From: CANMXU01 sp052030545
GTDB lineage: Bacteria > Pseudomonadota > Gammaproteobacteria > Enterobacterales > Alteromonadaceae
Length of the DNA: 64,000 nt
Direction: 5' to 3'
Assembly (NCBI RefSeq): GCF_052030545.1
Contig: NZ_JBPDIH010000005.1
Location: forward strand, 62,001-126,000
Shown: piece after piece, positions 1-8,794 of the stretch
Layout: the number at the start of each line of letters is the position of its first letter
Numbering within the stretch: the stretch's first letter is position 1
Made by a program: the position numbers and the translations under genes
The notes under the pieces: generated by a model
What the model saw: the letters and a program-made list of their open reading frames with translations, nothing else
Told to the model about the DNA's origin: nothing
The model's database searches: none

Positions 1-198
1 GTATTTAATCACTAAATTATTAAATATCCTGCTTGTTGTTACTGAGCACAACCAACCTAAACCACTGACACGAAAGAATAAAATAAAAACCTTGGAATTA
101 CCAACATCCCCAAGCGATGTAAATGCAACAAATAACCAACAATTACTTAGTACATAATTTTACAGAGATGAAAATTAAAAATGCCGACGAAAACAAAT

Positions 199-1431
199 TT
201 AGTAGTGCGATGAGTCTATTTCTAGCGAAAAATCTGCCTGCGCTAGCGCTTGGTTTATCGGCATATTGGGGTAATTGAGATCACGAAGTGCGTGTAAAAA
301 TTTAAGCGTTTTAAAGGCATCAAACCACACTAACAATTGCTTATTAAACTGCTGTTCACTGTGGTGAATGTTTTTATTGATAAAAGTGTCAAAACCCACC
401 GTTTTTAAAGCCGCGCAGATATCCGTTGGCAAATCATTAAACCAAGTTTCACTATTGTTTTTATGTTGATACAGCATAGTAAATTCAGACAAACATAACT
501 TTAGCAATTGAAACAAATGCGGATGGTAGTAGCAGTAAGGTTTATTATCCTTGATTAACGCCATAATTTGACTCACGGCTGGGCCCGTACCAAACGGCAC
601 TCGGTCTGATGTTCTGGCTTGAATGCTTAGCTGGCAGTCGTCAATAAAGGCAATATCCCCCAGTTTGGCCACTTTATTTAACAAATAAAAATCTTCACCG
701 GCACTGCGTTTTGGGAAGCCACGTACCATTGCATAAGCACTCGCTGTGATCGCAATTGTGCTGCCGATGGTAAAAAATGCATAAGATGAACCTGCGTATT
801 GCAAGCCTTTAACATAATAGCGAAGCCCAGTTTCGTATAGTCGGTTGGCCTGCTCTATGTCTTTGTCATCACTTACGTGGGTAAAATCATAACAGGCTGC
901 TACGGCATTACGATTAACGTTACTTAACGTAGAAAAGTAATTATCAGGTAAACTGGCATCAGCATCTGTTGAGCAAATCCAGTCGCTGCAAATATTTCCC
1001 TTCGCTTTTAAAGCTAAGGCAAGGTCTGTTCCTATTTTTCGCGCCAGCCCTACCCCTTGCTTATCATTAATTGGTATTGTGAAACGATCAACCACCAATA
1101 TATGGGTGTTTTTATTCGCTGGCTTTAACAAATACAAGTTGTCTTGTTGCCAAATAGGCGCTGCTAACAGATGTATTTGCTCAAACAGTCGTTGTTGTTT
1201 ATTGATTGCAGCGTTTTGGCAGCTTTGAGGTTGATTAATCACCACTATCATCAATGAATTTTGACTGGCAAGCGCCGAGTCTAAGAAACTATCAATAAAT
1301 TCAACCGTTTCCTTATAGGCAGGAATAACTACAACATGGTCAATACCAATATGCTGAGGAAACGACGCGAGTGACGCCGTTTCTATTTCAGCATAATTAA
1401 GCAAATATTTATCAAGGTGTTTAGCGGTCAT
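199..1431 (-). CDS. Glycosyltransferase family 2-like protein
   Basis: A 410-residue protein without a signal peptide. VVIPAYKE near residues 34-41 is the typical start of a GT-A nucleotide-binding fold, STDADASLP around residue 150 looks like a DxD-type metal/nucleotide-sugar motif, and GEDFYLL near 245 matches the ED acceptor-site motif of GT2 enzymes. The C-terminal third shows no motif I recognise. It lies 14 bp downstream of miaE on the same strand, so the two are probably co-transcribed, but nothing links their functions. The sugar donor and acceptor cannot be told from sequence. The fold call is fairly sure; transfer activity is inference. Confidence 0.75.
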   Translation of the reverse strand: MTAKHLDKYLLNYAEIETASLASFPQHIGIDHVVVIPAYKETVEFIDSFLDSALASQNSLMIVVINQPQSCQNAAINKQQRLFEQIHLLAAPIWQQDNLYLLKPANKNTHILVVDRFTIPINDKQGVGLARKIGTDLALALKAKGNICSDWICSTDADASLPDNYFSTLSNVNRNAVAACYDFTHVSDDKDIEQANRLYETGLRYYVKGLQYAGSSYAFFTIGSTIAITASAYAMVRGFPKRSAGEDFYLLNKVAKLGDIAFIDDCQLSIQARTSDRVPFGTGPAVSQIMALIKDNKPYCYYHPHLFQLLKLCLSEFTMLYQHKNNSETWFNDLPTDICAALKTVGFDTFINKNIHHSEQQFNKQLLVWFDAFKTLKFLHALRDLNYPNMPINQALAQADFSLEIDSSHY

Positions 1432-1445
1432 TAAAAAACCAGTGA

Positions 1446-2018
1446 TTAGTGCAAGGCAGCGCGAAATGGCAGTTTTTCACAAACTTTCGCTTCAAAATCT
1501 AACACTTCTTCAAGACGGTCCATCACCACTTTTTCGTCAAAATATTCAAGTGCTAGTTCTACAAATAAGTTTTTATGTTTTTCTTCTGATTTGGCGATAC
1601 TAACGTATAAGTCTTTGTCTTTGCCTTCTGGAAGTACCTGTGCAATTAAACTAAAACGCTCGTGACCACGCGCTTCAATAACGCCAGCGACAAGTAAACG
1701 ATCTAGAAAAAACACATCGGTGCCACGACGAAATAAGCTTCTTATTTCGTGAATATAGGCATCTTTACTGTCTTGCCCTAACATACCGCCACGAGCAGTT
1801 ATCAGTTTCAAGACTTGTTTAAAATGAATTAGCTCTTCAATAGCAAGATCAGCCATTGCTCGGACTAATGACTTTCTATCGGGATAATGTGACAACATTG
1901 AAATGGCCATGCCTGAGGCTTTCTTTTCGGCAGCGGCGTGATCTTGTAAAAAAGCGTCAAAGTCTTCAACAGCAATATGCGCCCATTCAATTGGCGTTTG
2001 GTATTTTAATTCGAACAT
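1446..2018 (-). CDS. miaE: tRNA-(ms2io6A) hydroxylase MiaE
   Basis: A 190-residue ferritin-like non-haem di-iron monooxygenase that hydroxylates the isopentenyl group of ms2i6A at position 37 of tRNAs reading UNN codons. Di-iron ligand motifs are visible: EELIH at residues 61-65, EARGHE at 115-120 and EEKH at 145-148, spaced as in a four-helix bundle. The length agrees with the short MiaE family. It is the first gene of a probable two-gene unit with the glycosyltransferase-like gene. It is separated from the upstream repeat-protein gene by that gene's terminator. No defect seen. Confidence 0.93.
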   Translation of the reverse strand: MFELKYQTPIEWAHIAVEDFDAFLQDHAAAEKKASGMAISMLSHYPDRKSLVRAMADLAIEELIHFKQVLKLITARGGMLGQDSKDAYIHEIRSLFRRGTDVFFLDRLLVAGVIEARGHERFSLIAQVLPEGKDKDLYVSIAKSEEKHKNLFVELALEYFDEKVVMDRLEEVLDFEAKVCEKLPFRAALH

Positions 2019-2106
2019 AAGATAAAAATGGTAAGTGTGTTATTGCCCGACATTTTACACTGGTGCAAGCGAACAACAACTTGATTTTGTGCTTTAAAAG
2101 TAAAAA

Positions 2107-2144
2107 GGCTCAAAATGCTACATCGATAATGTGCATTTTGAGCC
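2107..2144 (-). terminator. Rho-independent terminator of the TSP3-repeat gene
   Basis: Perfect 12-bp inverted repeat GGCTCAAAATGC / GCATTTTGAGCC with a 14-nt loop. On the minus strand it is followed by a T-rich tract, and it sits 29 bp past the stop of the large repeat-protein gene. Confidence 0.85.
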
Positions 2145-2172
2145 AGTGTAGGATCAACTAGAATGTTTTGCG

Positions 2173-5100
2173 CTAATTGCTCTTTTTAGATGACCTTTTG
2201 TTAATCACTCGCTTAGCAAATAAATTACCTTGTCTAAATAAAACAATGCCGCCTAATAACCACATAAGACCCGCCGAGAAACTACCGCTACTTTCGGTGT
2301 TTGGCGTACTTTCTTCGGTTAATTCTTTATTGGAAATAATGGCAATTCCGCCTGGATCGTCAATGGTGCCATTTGCTAAGCCATCAGCGTCATTAGCACC
2401 GCCATCTTCAATCAATAAACGTAAACAATTGTCCCCTTGGGTTAAGCCACTTGTGTATAAAGTGCTATGCGGTGGCGGACAAACATCGTTAACCGTTTGC
2501 GTTGATGCAACGGCATTATTGGCATTAATCACAAAGTCTTGCCACAGGGTTGCTGTAGTATATTTGCGATAAACCGCATGTTCAGGAATAACACGACTTA
2601 ACGGAATAACAACATAAGCCGAGCGCCCAACTGGACGAATATTGGTAATCTCAAAATCAAAATATTCGTTAGTATGAGTCAAACTATCTGTCGTAACCGT
2701 ATTGGTATTATCTAACTCAACTTGTGACAGTTGCACACCATCAGCAAATTGCTGGCGGGCATACTTACCTAATTTAAGCGTTAAACTTTGCTCGGTTTCC
2801 ATTAACTGTACTTGCGCAGCATTAACATGTAGCGGCTGCAAATACGGTATAGTTAAGTTATCTAAAAACGCAGGTAACCCATCTAAGTCATCATCGGCAT
2901 AACCTTCAACTTCATCACTTATGCCGTCATAATCAAGATCGCTACTTGATAATCTTGGCACGGTCGTGACAAAAGGTAAGCTAATAAATTCGGTTTGAGA
3001 TAACTCGCCCGTGCCGCTATCGGTCACATTGACACTTACTGTGACGACATTTTCGTTCTCTTGTGGAAAAACAATGCTTGCTGGCTGAATATAAACTTCT
3101 AGCTGGCTGGCACTAATCTCGGCCGATAAATAGTCAGGAAGATCCCAATCTATAATATGTCGGTCATCAACATTGTAATCAGTAATATCAAGCACAATTT
3201 TTGCTTCGCCGCCGTCTATAGCAATAACACTTACTGTGGTATCGTTTTGCACAATCGACGCGCTAAGCACTGGCGCTATATTTTCTTCTGTAATGGTAAT
3301 GATTTGCTGAGCTTGCTGACCAGCATTAACACTAGGATCTAAGGTAAATATTAAAGTTTCATCGCCTTCAACGGCAAAATCACTATTGATAGTAACCTCA
3401 ACAGAGGCGGTTGTGCCTGAGTCGATTATAAACTTAGTGTCTGAAACGATTGCATCTAGTCCATCGGCGCTACCACTCACTGAAAATGGAATAACTAGTG
3501 GGTACTGCGGCGCTTGACCAGAAAGCACAACGTCTACGGTAAAACTGCTGCCTTCAGCAACAAAGTTATCATCCGTTAAATTAACCAAAGGATGAATGCT
3601 TAAAACTTGTTCAAGTTCTGCAACATTGCCTGCAATGTCGGTTGCTCGCCATAATACTGGCGATAAACCTGAGGCAATATTGTTATAACCTTGCTCAAAA
3701 TTTAAAATTGTTAAGTTACAACAGCCAAGTCCGTCACGACCATCTTCTACCTGTATTTGTGCCAGTGATTTTAAACTATCTAACGTCACCGTGGTAAAAG
3801 TATGCGACGCATTCACCTCTAATGAATTTAGCGGCGTAATAATAGGCGCATAGTCATCTAATAGCGGATTGGACTCTGCAAGTGCTTCATCACCATTACT
3901 AACGCCATCGGCATCACTATCAAATGGCGCATCAAATGGGTTTAGCGGATCAAAACCATATTCAGTTTCAAACACGTCTTCCATGCCATCGCCGTCATCA
4001 TCGGGATCTCGATTATTACCAACACCATCACCATCGGTATCAAAAATTTCAGTGGCATCAAGGGGCATTTCATCAAGGTGATCTTGCACACCATCGCCAT
4101 CATCGTCTAAATCATAAACGTTACCTAGGCCATCGCCATCGGTATCTCGATATTCTGCAGCATCTAATGGAAAATCATCTTCTAGATCAGTAACACCATC
4201 GCCATCATCATCAGCGTCTTCATTGTTACCTAAACCATCAAAATCTGTATCTTCAAATTCATTAGGGTTTAGCGGAAATAAATCGTCGGCATCTAAGACC
4301 CCGTCACCATCATCATCGGTATCGGAAATATTACCAATGCCGTCGCCGTCTAAATCTTCGACTTCATTTTGATCAAGCGGCAAATCATCGTCATTATCAA
4401 CAATGCCGTCACCATCATCATCGGCATCCGCGTTATTACCGAGACCGTCGCCGTCAGTGTCTAACCATTCCAATGGATCAAGCGGAAACGGGTCGTTGTT
4501 ATCAACAAAGCCGTCATTGTCATCATCGTTATCTGTATTGTTGCCGACACCGTCACTATCGGTATCTAGCCATTCTAACGAGTCTAGAGGGAAAGGGTCA
4601 TTGTTGTCGGTAAAACCATCGTTGTCGTCGTCACTGTCAGTATTATTACCAACACCATCGCCATCGGTATCTAACGTTTCATTGTCATTAAATGGGAAGG
4701 CATCTTCATTATCAACTACGCCATCATTATCATCATCGCTATCAGCATTATCGCCTGTACCGTCACCATCAAAATCAAACCATTCTTCATCATCTAAATC
4801 GAATACGTCGATAGTGTCAGCAAAACCATCATTATCATCGTCAGCATCGCTGTTATTGCCTATGCCATCGCCATCTGAATCGGTTGTTTCACTGGCATTA
4901 AAAGGGAAAGCATCAAAACTGTCGAGTACACCATCATTATCGTCATCTGGATCGGCAACATTACCAATACCATCACCGTCATTATCAGCATTTTCAGCGG
5001 CATAATAAGGGAAAGCATCATCAACATTTAAAATGCCATCGCCATCAATATCGTTATCGACACCGTCCGCAATACCGTCATTATCTAAATCTAAACTTTC

Positions 5101-6354
5101 ATTAGGATCGAATGGAAAAGCGTCGTTACCGTTACTTGCGCCATCACCGTCGATATCAGTATCACTGTTATCTCCGACACCATCATTATCAAGATCACCG
5201 CTTTCGCTCGCATCTAAAGGAAATGCATCATTACCATTATTAACGCCATCACCATCAATATCAGGGTCGGTATTATCGCCAATATTATCATTGTCTAAAT
5301 CGTTGGTTTCAGTGCTATCAAAAGGAAAATCATCATCGTCATTTAATACGCCGTCACCATCAATATCATTGTCATTATTGTCACATGCACCGCCAACAAC
5401 ATATCCATCAGCGTCAAGTGCCACATCGCCATCAGTATCGACACGTTCTAAAAAGTCTTGCGGACATGGATCTAAATGGTCTTGAACACCGTCACCGTCA
5501 TCATCATCGTCAACGGTATTACCAATATTGTCATTGTCGGTATCGATATGCTCAGTATCATCTAGTGGCAAATCATCATCTACATCTAAATAACCATCGT
5601 TATCGTCGTCGTCATCTTGGGTATTATCCGCTAAACCATCACCATCGGTATCGACCCATTCAGTTGGATCATCAGGTAAGAAATCAAGTCCATTAGGTAC
5701 ACCGTCACCATCTCGATCGCTATCAGCATTATCGCCAATGCCATCGCCGTCAAGGTCGGTACTTTCACCGTTATCTAGCGGAAATAAATCGTCCTCGTCT
5801 AATATGCCGTCACCATCGTCATCATCATCGGCGTTATTACCAATACCATTGTTATCTGTGTCTGTGGTTTCGGTAGGATCAAGTGGAAAAGCGTCGTAAA
5901 AATCAATTACACCATCGCCGTCATCGTCGGTATCAGTATTATTGCCAATGCCGTCAAAGTCGGTATCAACACTTTCGAAAGGGTCTAAAGGAAAAACATC
6001 TGCCGCGTCAGGCACTAAATCATTGTCATCATCCGTATCAGCATTGTTACCTATGCCATCGCCATCGGTATCAAATTGCTCGTTCGGATCTTCTGGAAAT
6101 TCGTCATAAAGGTCGGCTACAAGGTCATTGTCATCATCAGGATCGGCAATATCACTTAAGCCATCATTGTCGTCATCTGGGTCAGCATTATTACCTATAC
6201 CGTCGTTATCGGTGTCGTACCACTCCGTGGGATCATTGGGAAACCTATCCACCAAATCATCGAAACCATCTCCATCGGTATCAACAGCTTCTGCAGCAAA
6301 TGAAAGCCACAAACAACAAAAAAGGGTTACTTTATAACTACGTAACATAAACAA
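2173..6354 (-). CDS. Giant exported thrombospondin type-3 repeat protein with C-terminal sorting signal
   Basis: 1393 residues. A signal peptide (about residues 1-23, ending AAEA) is followed by about 22 tandem units of 35 residues (roughly 25-815) of the form DTDGDGxGNN-DxDDDxDG-xxDxxDxFPLDPxE, the Ca2+-binding thrombospondin type-3 pattern. Next come an HYR/Ig-like stretch, a Calx-beta-like domain near 920-1020, a further beta-rich region with one more DxDxDG loop, and a C-terminal SGSF segment, hydrophobic helix and basic tail (about 1355-1393) resembling GlyGly-CTERM signals processed by rhombosortase. Expected to be an outer-surface or secreted acidic, calcium-stiffened stalk or adhesin. 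Its own terminator follows. Function beyond Ca2+ binding is not known; the repeat array makes copy-number change and assembly error plausible. Confidence 0.88.
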   Translation of the reverse strand: MFMLRSYKVTLFCCLWLSFAAEAVDTDGDGFDDLVDRFPNDPTEWYDTDNDGIGNNADPDDDNDGLSDIADPDDDNDLVADLYDEFPEDPNEQFDTDGDGIGNNADTDDDNDLVPDAADVFPLDPFESVDTDFDGIGNNTDTDDDGDGVIDFYDAFPLDPTETTDTDNNGIGNNADDDDDGDGILDEDDLFPLDNGESTDLDGDGIGDNADSDRDGDGVPNGLDFLPDDPTEWVDTDGDGLADNTQDDDDDNDGYLDVDDDLPLDDTEHIDTDNDNIGNTVDDDDDGDGVQDHLDPCPQDFLERVDTDGDVALDADGYVVGGACDNNDNDIDGDGVLNDDDDFPFDSTETNDLDNDNIGDNTDPDIDGDGVNNGNDAFPLDASESGDLDNDGVGDNSDTDIDGDGASNGNDAFPFDPNESLDLDNDGIADGVDNDIDGDGILNVDDAFPYYAAENADNDGDGIGNVADPDDDNDGVLDSFDAFPFNASETTDSDGDGIGNNSDADDDNDGFADTIDVFDLDDEEWFDFDGDGTGDNADSDDDNDGVVDNEDAFPFNDNETLDTDGDGVGNNTDSDDDNDGFTDNNDPFPLDSLEWLDTDSDGVGNNTDNDDDNDGFVDNNDPFPLDPLEWLDTDGDGLGNNADADDDGDGIVDNDDDLPLDQNEVEDLDGDGIGNISDTDDDGDGVLDADDLFPLNPNEFEDTDFDGLGNNEDADDDGDGVTDLEDDFPLDAAEYRDTDGDGLGNVYDLDDDGDGVQDHLDEMPLDATEIFDTDGDGVGNNRDPDDDGDGMEDVFETEYGFDPLNPFDAPFDSDADGVSNGDEALAESNPLLDDYAPIITPLNSLEVNASHTFTTVTLDSLKSLAQIQVEDGRDGLGCCNLTILNFEQGYNNIASGLSPVLWRATDIAGNVAELEQVLSIHPLVNLTDDNFVAEGSSFTVDVVLSGQAPQYPLVIPFSVSGSADGLDAIVSDTKFIIDSGTTASVEVTINSDFAVEGDETLIFTLDPSVNAGQQAQQIITITEENIAPVLSASIVQNDTTVSVIAIDGGEAKIVLDITDYNVDDRHIIDWDLPDYLSAEISASQLEVYIQPASIVFPQENENVVTVSVNVTDSGTGELSQTEFISLPFVTTVPRLSSSDLDYDGISDEVEGYADDDLDGLPAFLDNLTIPYLQPLHVNAAQVQLMETEQSLTLKLGKYARQQFADGVQLSQVELDNTNTVTTDSLTHTNEYFDFEITNIRPVGRSAYVVIPLSRVIPEHAVYRKYTTATLWQDFVINANNAVASTQTVNDVCPPPHSTLYTSGLTQGDNCLRLLIEDGGANDADGLANGTIDDPGGIAIISNKELTEESTPNTESSGSFSAGLMWLLGGIVLFRQGNLFAKRVINKRSSKKSN
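3905..6285 (-). repeat. In-gene tandem array of about 22 units of 105 bp
   Basis: The TSP3 coding region repeats every 35 codons. I counted about 22 units by the recurring D-T/L-D-G-D-G-x-G-N-N and F-P-L/F-D-x-x-E positions. Units differ in sequence but keep phase; two (units 2 and 9) are longer, unit 9 carrying an insert with a Cys. Neighbouring units 16 and 17 are the most alike, suggesting recent duplication there. Confidence 0.85.
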
Positions 6355-6439
6355 CCTCTTAAAACCTACTATTTGACTTGAGCCCGTTAGGGCAAGTTAA
6401 CATCAACAAAGTGACATGCCATATTACTAACCCTAGTCA

Positions 6440-7075
6440 CTAATAACCAAATTGGTTACCAAAACGATAAGTAAAACCGGCAAAAACTGTTCCTTGTCCG
6501 TCAAATTCAGAAAATGTTGGGTAGTACTTTACACCGACATGCATTTGCATTTTACGAGAAACTTTATAGTGGGTTAAAAACGCTAACACGCCGTTAACAT
6601 CACCCTGCTCTGAAAAGTACTTTTCTTCATTTAGCTCTTCCCAAACAAATTTATTTTCCGTCAGTTGTACTGATGCACCCGCTTGAAATTCAAAAATTAA
6701 TTTATTCAAAAATTGATTGTAGCTTTTTGGCGTGTGTTGATAAGTCGCTAATAGTTCAACACTATTACTGTCAAAAAATAAATCGTCATTATTCCAAGTT
6801 ACCGCTAAATCGGATAAATGATTGTATGAAACATTCCAGCCAAAGCCTGAGCCTGGCGAAAATCGGTCAGCAAGGCTTAAGTTATAGCCAATGGCACCTG
6901 ACTCTTCGCCTTTGTGAATTTGTAAATTTCCTTCAAGTGCTTGGCTATAGAATGCAGGTAAGGATAAGGCACAAAAAAGGCATAACGCTTTCAAAGACGC
7001 CGTTAAATTTTTGATAGTGCTAAGTGTCATACGCGTGTCGATTCGTTTTAAATAAGTTGTCATAATTTTCGCCAA
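6440..7075 (-). CDS. Small outer-membrane beta-barrel protein, unknown function
   Basis: 211 residues from the first ATG. A hydrophobic segment around residues 27-46 (LKALCLFCALSLPAFYSQA) would be the signal peptide, so the ATG at residue 16 (MTLSTIKN, position 7030) is the likelier start. The mature part alternates polar and aromatic residues and ends in YRFGNQFGY, typical of a beta-barrel C-terminus. I do not recognise the family; it could be an acyloxyacyl-hydrolase-like or generic porin-fold protein. It lies 85 bp upstream of the TSP3 gene on the same strand, so the two may be co-expressed, as a surface protein and a barrel. Confidence 0.6.
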   Translation of the reverse strand: MAKIMTTYLKRIDTRMTLSTIKNLTASLKALCLFCALSLPAFYSQALEGNLQIHKGEESGAIGYNLSLADRFSPGSGFGWNVSYNHLSDLAVTWNNDDLFFDSNSVELLATYQHTPKSYNQFLNKLIFEFQAGASVQLTENKFVWEELNEEKYFSEQGDVNGVLAFLTHYKVSRKMQMHVGVKYYPTFSEFDGQGTVFAGFTYRFGNQFGY

Positions 7076-7142
7076 TTATTTGTCGTTATTTTTTAAGAAC
7101 AATTAAAAGCAAGAATCGTACCTGTGAAAATAGAAATGCAAA

Positions 7143-7174
7143 AAAATACCCGAAGTAAAAACCTCAGGTATTTT
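7143..7174 (-). terminator. Terminator of the prp operon
   Basis: Hairpin with arms AAAATACCtGAGG / CTTCGGGTATTTT on the minus strand, followed by a run of T. It lies 22 bp after the prpF stop codon, marking the operon end. Confidence 0.75.
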
Positions 7175-7195
7175 AGCTAAAATAAAAGTTAATGG

Positions 7196-8383
7196 TTAAT
7201 CAAGTACTTGTGCTGGAACTCTTACCCAACCTTCCATTAGAACACGTGCACTTCTGCTCATTATGGCTTTATCTACACGCCAATTGCCATCAACTTCGCT
7301 AGCCTCTGCCCCCACTTTTAAGGTACCAGACGGATGACCAAAGGTAACATCTTGCCGCTCACTACCGCCGGCCGCCAAATTAACCAGCGTATTAGGAATT
7401 GCTGCCGCAGTGCCAATAGCTACTGCCGCAGTGCCCATCATGGCATGATGTAATTTCCCCATTGAAAGCGCTCTAACTTGCAAATCAATATCATCTTGAC
7501 TAATCGCTTTGCCCGAAGACGATGTGTAATTACTCGGCTTAGCAACAAACGCTATTTTTGGCGTATGTTGGCGAGCTGCTGCTTGTTCAACGTTATCAAT
7601 TAGTCCCATTTTAATTGCGCCATAGGCACGTATCGTTTCAAAGCGTTTTAGTGCCGCGTCATCATTATTAATATCGTCTTGTAGTTCATTACCAACATAA
7701 CCAATATCTTCGGCGTTTAAAAAGATGGTTGGAATGCCAGCGTTGATCATCGTAGCTTTAAAGCTGCCAATATCAGGTACTTCTAAATCATCAACAAGAT
7801 TACCCGTTGGAAACATCGGCTCTCTCGGGTCGACTGGCGCAATAAACTCAACAGCAACTTCTGCCGCTGGAAAGGTAACACCGTCTAATTCAAAGTCGCC
7901 AGTTTCTTGCACTTCACCATTCGTGATAGGCACATGAGCAATTATGGTTTTTTCAATGTTAGCCTGCCAAATGCGCACGGTGGCAATGCCATTTTCCGGA
8001 ATACGCTTTGTATCGACTAAACCTTGGCTAATGGCAAAAGCGCCCACGGCAGCTGTTAAGTTTCCGCAATTACCACTCCAATCAACAAAGGCTTTATCAA
8101 TAGCCACTTGACCAAATAAATAGTCGACATCGTGTTCAGCTTTTTCACTTTTTGCCACGATAACGGTTTTACTGGTGCTTGAGGTTGCACCGCCCATGCC
8201 ATCGGTTTGTTTACCGTACGGATCTGGACTGCCAATGACGCGCAATAAAATATTATCGCGTACCTTGCCGGCAACCTGCGCCGCTTCAGGTAAATCAGTT
8301 AAGCTAAAAAAGACACCTTTACTGGTGCCACCCCGAATATAAGTGGCGGGAATTTTTATTTGTGGTTTGTGCGTCATCGACAT
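7196..8383 (-). CDS. prpF: 2-methylaconitate cis-trans isomerase PrpF
   Basis: 395 residues, matching the PrpF family. It isomerises the trans-type 2-methylaconitate made by AcnD into the cis isomer that aconitase hydrates, so AcnD plus PrpF replace PrpD. The N-terminal RGGTSKG (residues 17-23) and the diaminopimelate-epimerase-like two-lobed pattern with the conserved Cys in the NCGN context near residue 105 are visible. Start ATG at 8383 follows GAGGG at proper spacing. It is the last gene of prpB-prpC-acnD-prpF and is separated from acnD by 411 bp containing a long hairpin, so its dose may be set separately. Confidence 0.95.
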   Translation of the reverse strand: MSMTHKPQIKIPATYIRGGTSKGVFFSLTDLPEAAQVAGKVRDNILLRVIGSPDPYGKQTDGMGGATSSTSKTVIVAKSEKAEHDVDYLFGQVAIDKAFVDWSGNCGNLTAAVGAFAISQGLVDTKRIPENGIATVRIWQANIEKTIIAHVPITNGEVQETGDFELDGVTFPAAEVAVEFIAPVDPREPMFPTGNLVDDLEVPDIGSFKATMINAGIPTIFLNAEDIGYVGNELQDDINNDDAALKRFETIRAYGAIKMGLIDNVEQAAARQHTPKIAFVAKPSNYTSSSGKAISQDDIDLQVRALSMGKLHHAMMGTAAVAIGTAAAIPNTLVNLAAGGSERQDVTFGHPSGTLKVGAEASEVDGNWRVDKAIMSRSARVLMEGWVRVPAQVLD

Positions 8384-8794
8384 TTCAATGCCCTCTAAGA
8401 TTATGATTTACTGGAATAATCCAAGTAAACCTTTCTCGTTATTGAACATTAAATTAATGTTCTCACTTTCTGAAATATAGTTAACCCGAGCTCGGCTTAA
8501 TAAATACTTCTCTAGCCGCTACTTTTACTAACTTCCGCGTTAAATTCACTTGCAATAGACCAGCTATTGACGCGTAAATTTGCCTTGAAGTAAGCAAAAC
8601 CAGCAAGCTAGAGGTTAACATGAAAAATATAATTTTATATTTCAACCAGTTAAATATCTCTTAAACCGAGTTCAGGTTAGTTAATAAAATTCAATAAGCT
8701 TAAAGCAGGGTTTTAGTTTTATTTCAAGGCGGGAGCGCAGAGCCTAGTTTACTAGGTGAGCACTCCCAACACAGAAATAAAGCTAAAAAACCAT
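8384..8794. other. acnD-prpF intergenic region, 411 bp
   Basis: No coding potential seen. It holds a perfect 9-bp-arm palindrome, GAACATTAA-A-TTAATGTTC at 8444-8462, which could be an operator or a weak hairpin in front of prpF, and the long hairpin listed separately at 8709-8792. The unusual length inside an operon suggests prpF may have its own promoter here. Confidence 0.5.
8709..8792. repeat. 84-bp imperfect long hairpin directly after acnD
   Basis: Outer arms GGTTTTAGTTTTATTTC and GAAATAAAGCTAAAAAACC pair over about 17 bp; inside, GGGAG/CTCCC and CCTAG-ttta-CTAGG pair again. The structure ends 2 bp from the acnD stop codon. It resembles REP-like extragenic hairpins that cap 3' ends of mRNAs; I judge it a dispersed repeat, which copy counting would test. 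Confidence 0.6.

Noticed and set aside
4403..5485. Long plus-strand open frames rich in Ser and Pro opposite the TSP3 gene
   Set aside because: They are the antisense readings of the repeated Asp/Gly codons (GAT/GAC giving ATC/GTC and similar); no start signals, and composition follows the repeat period.
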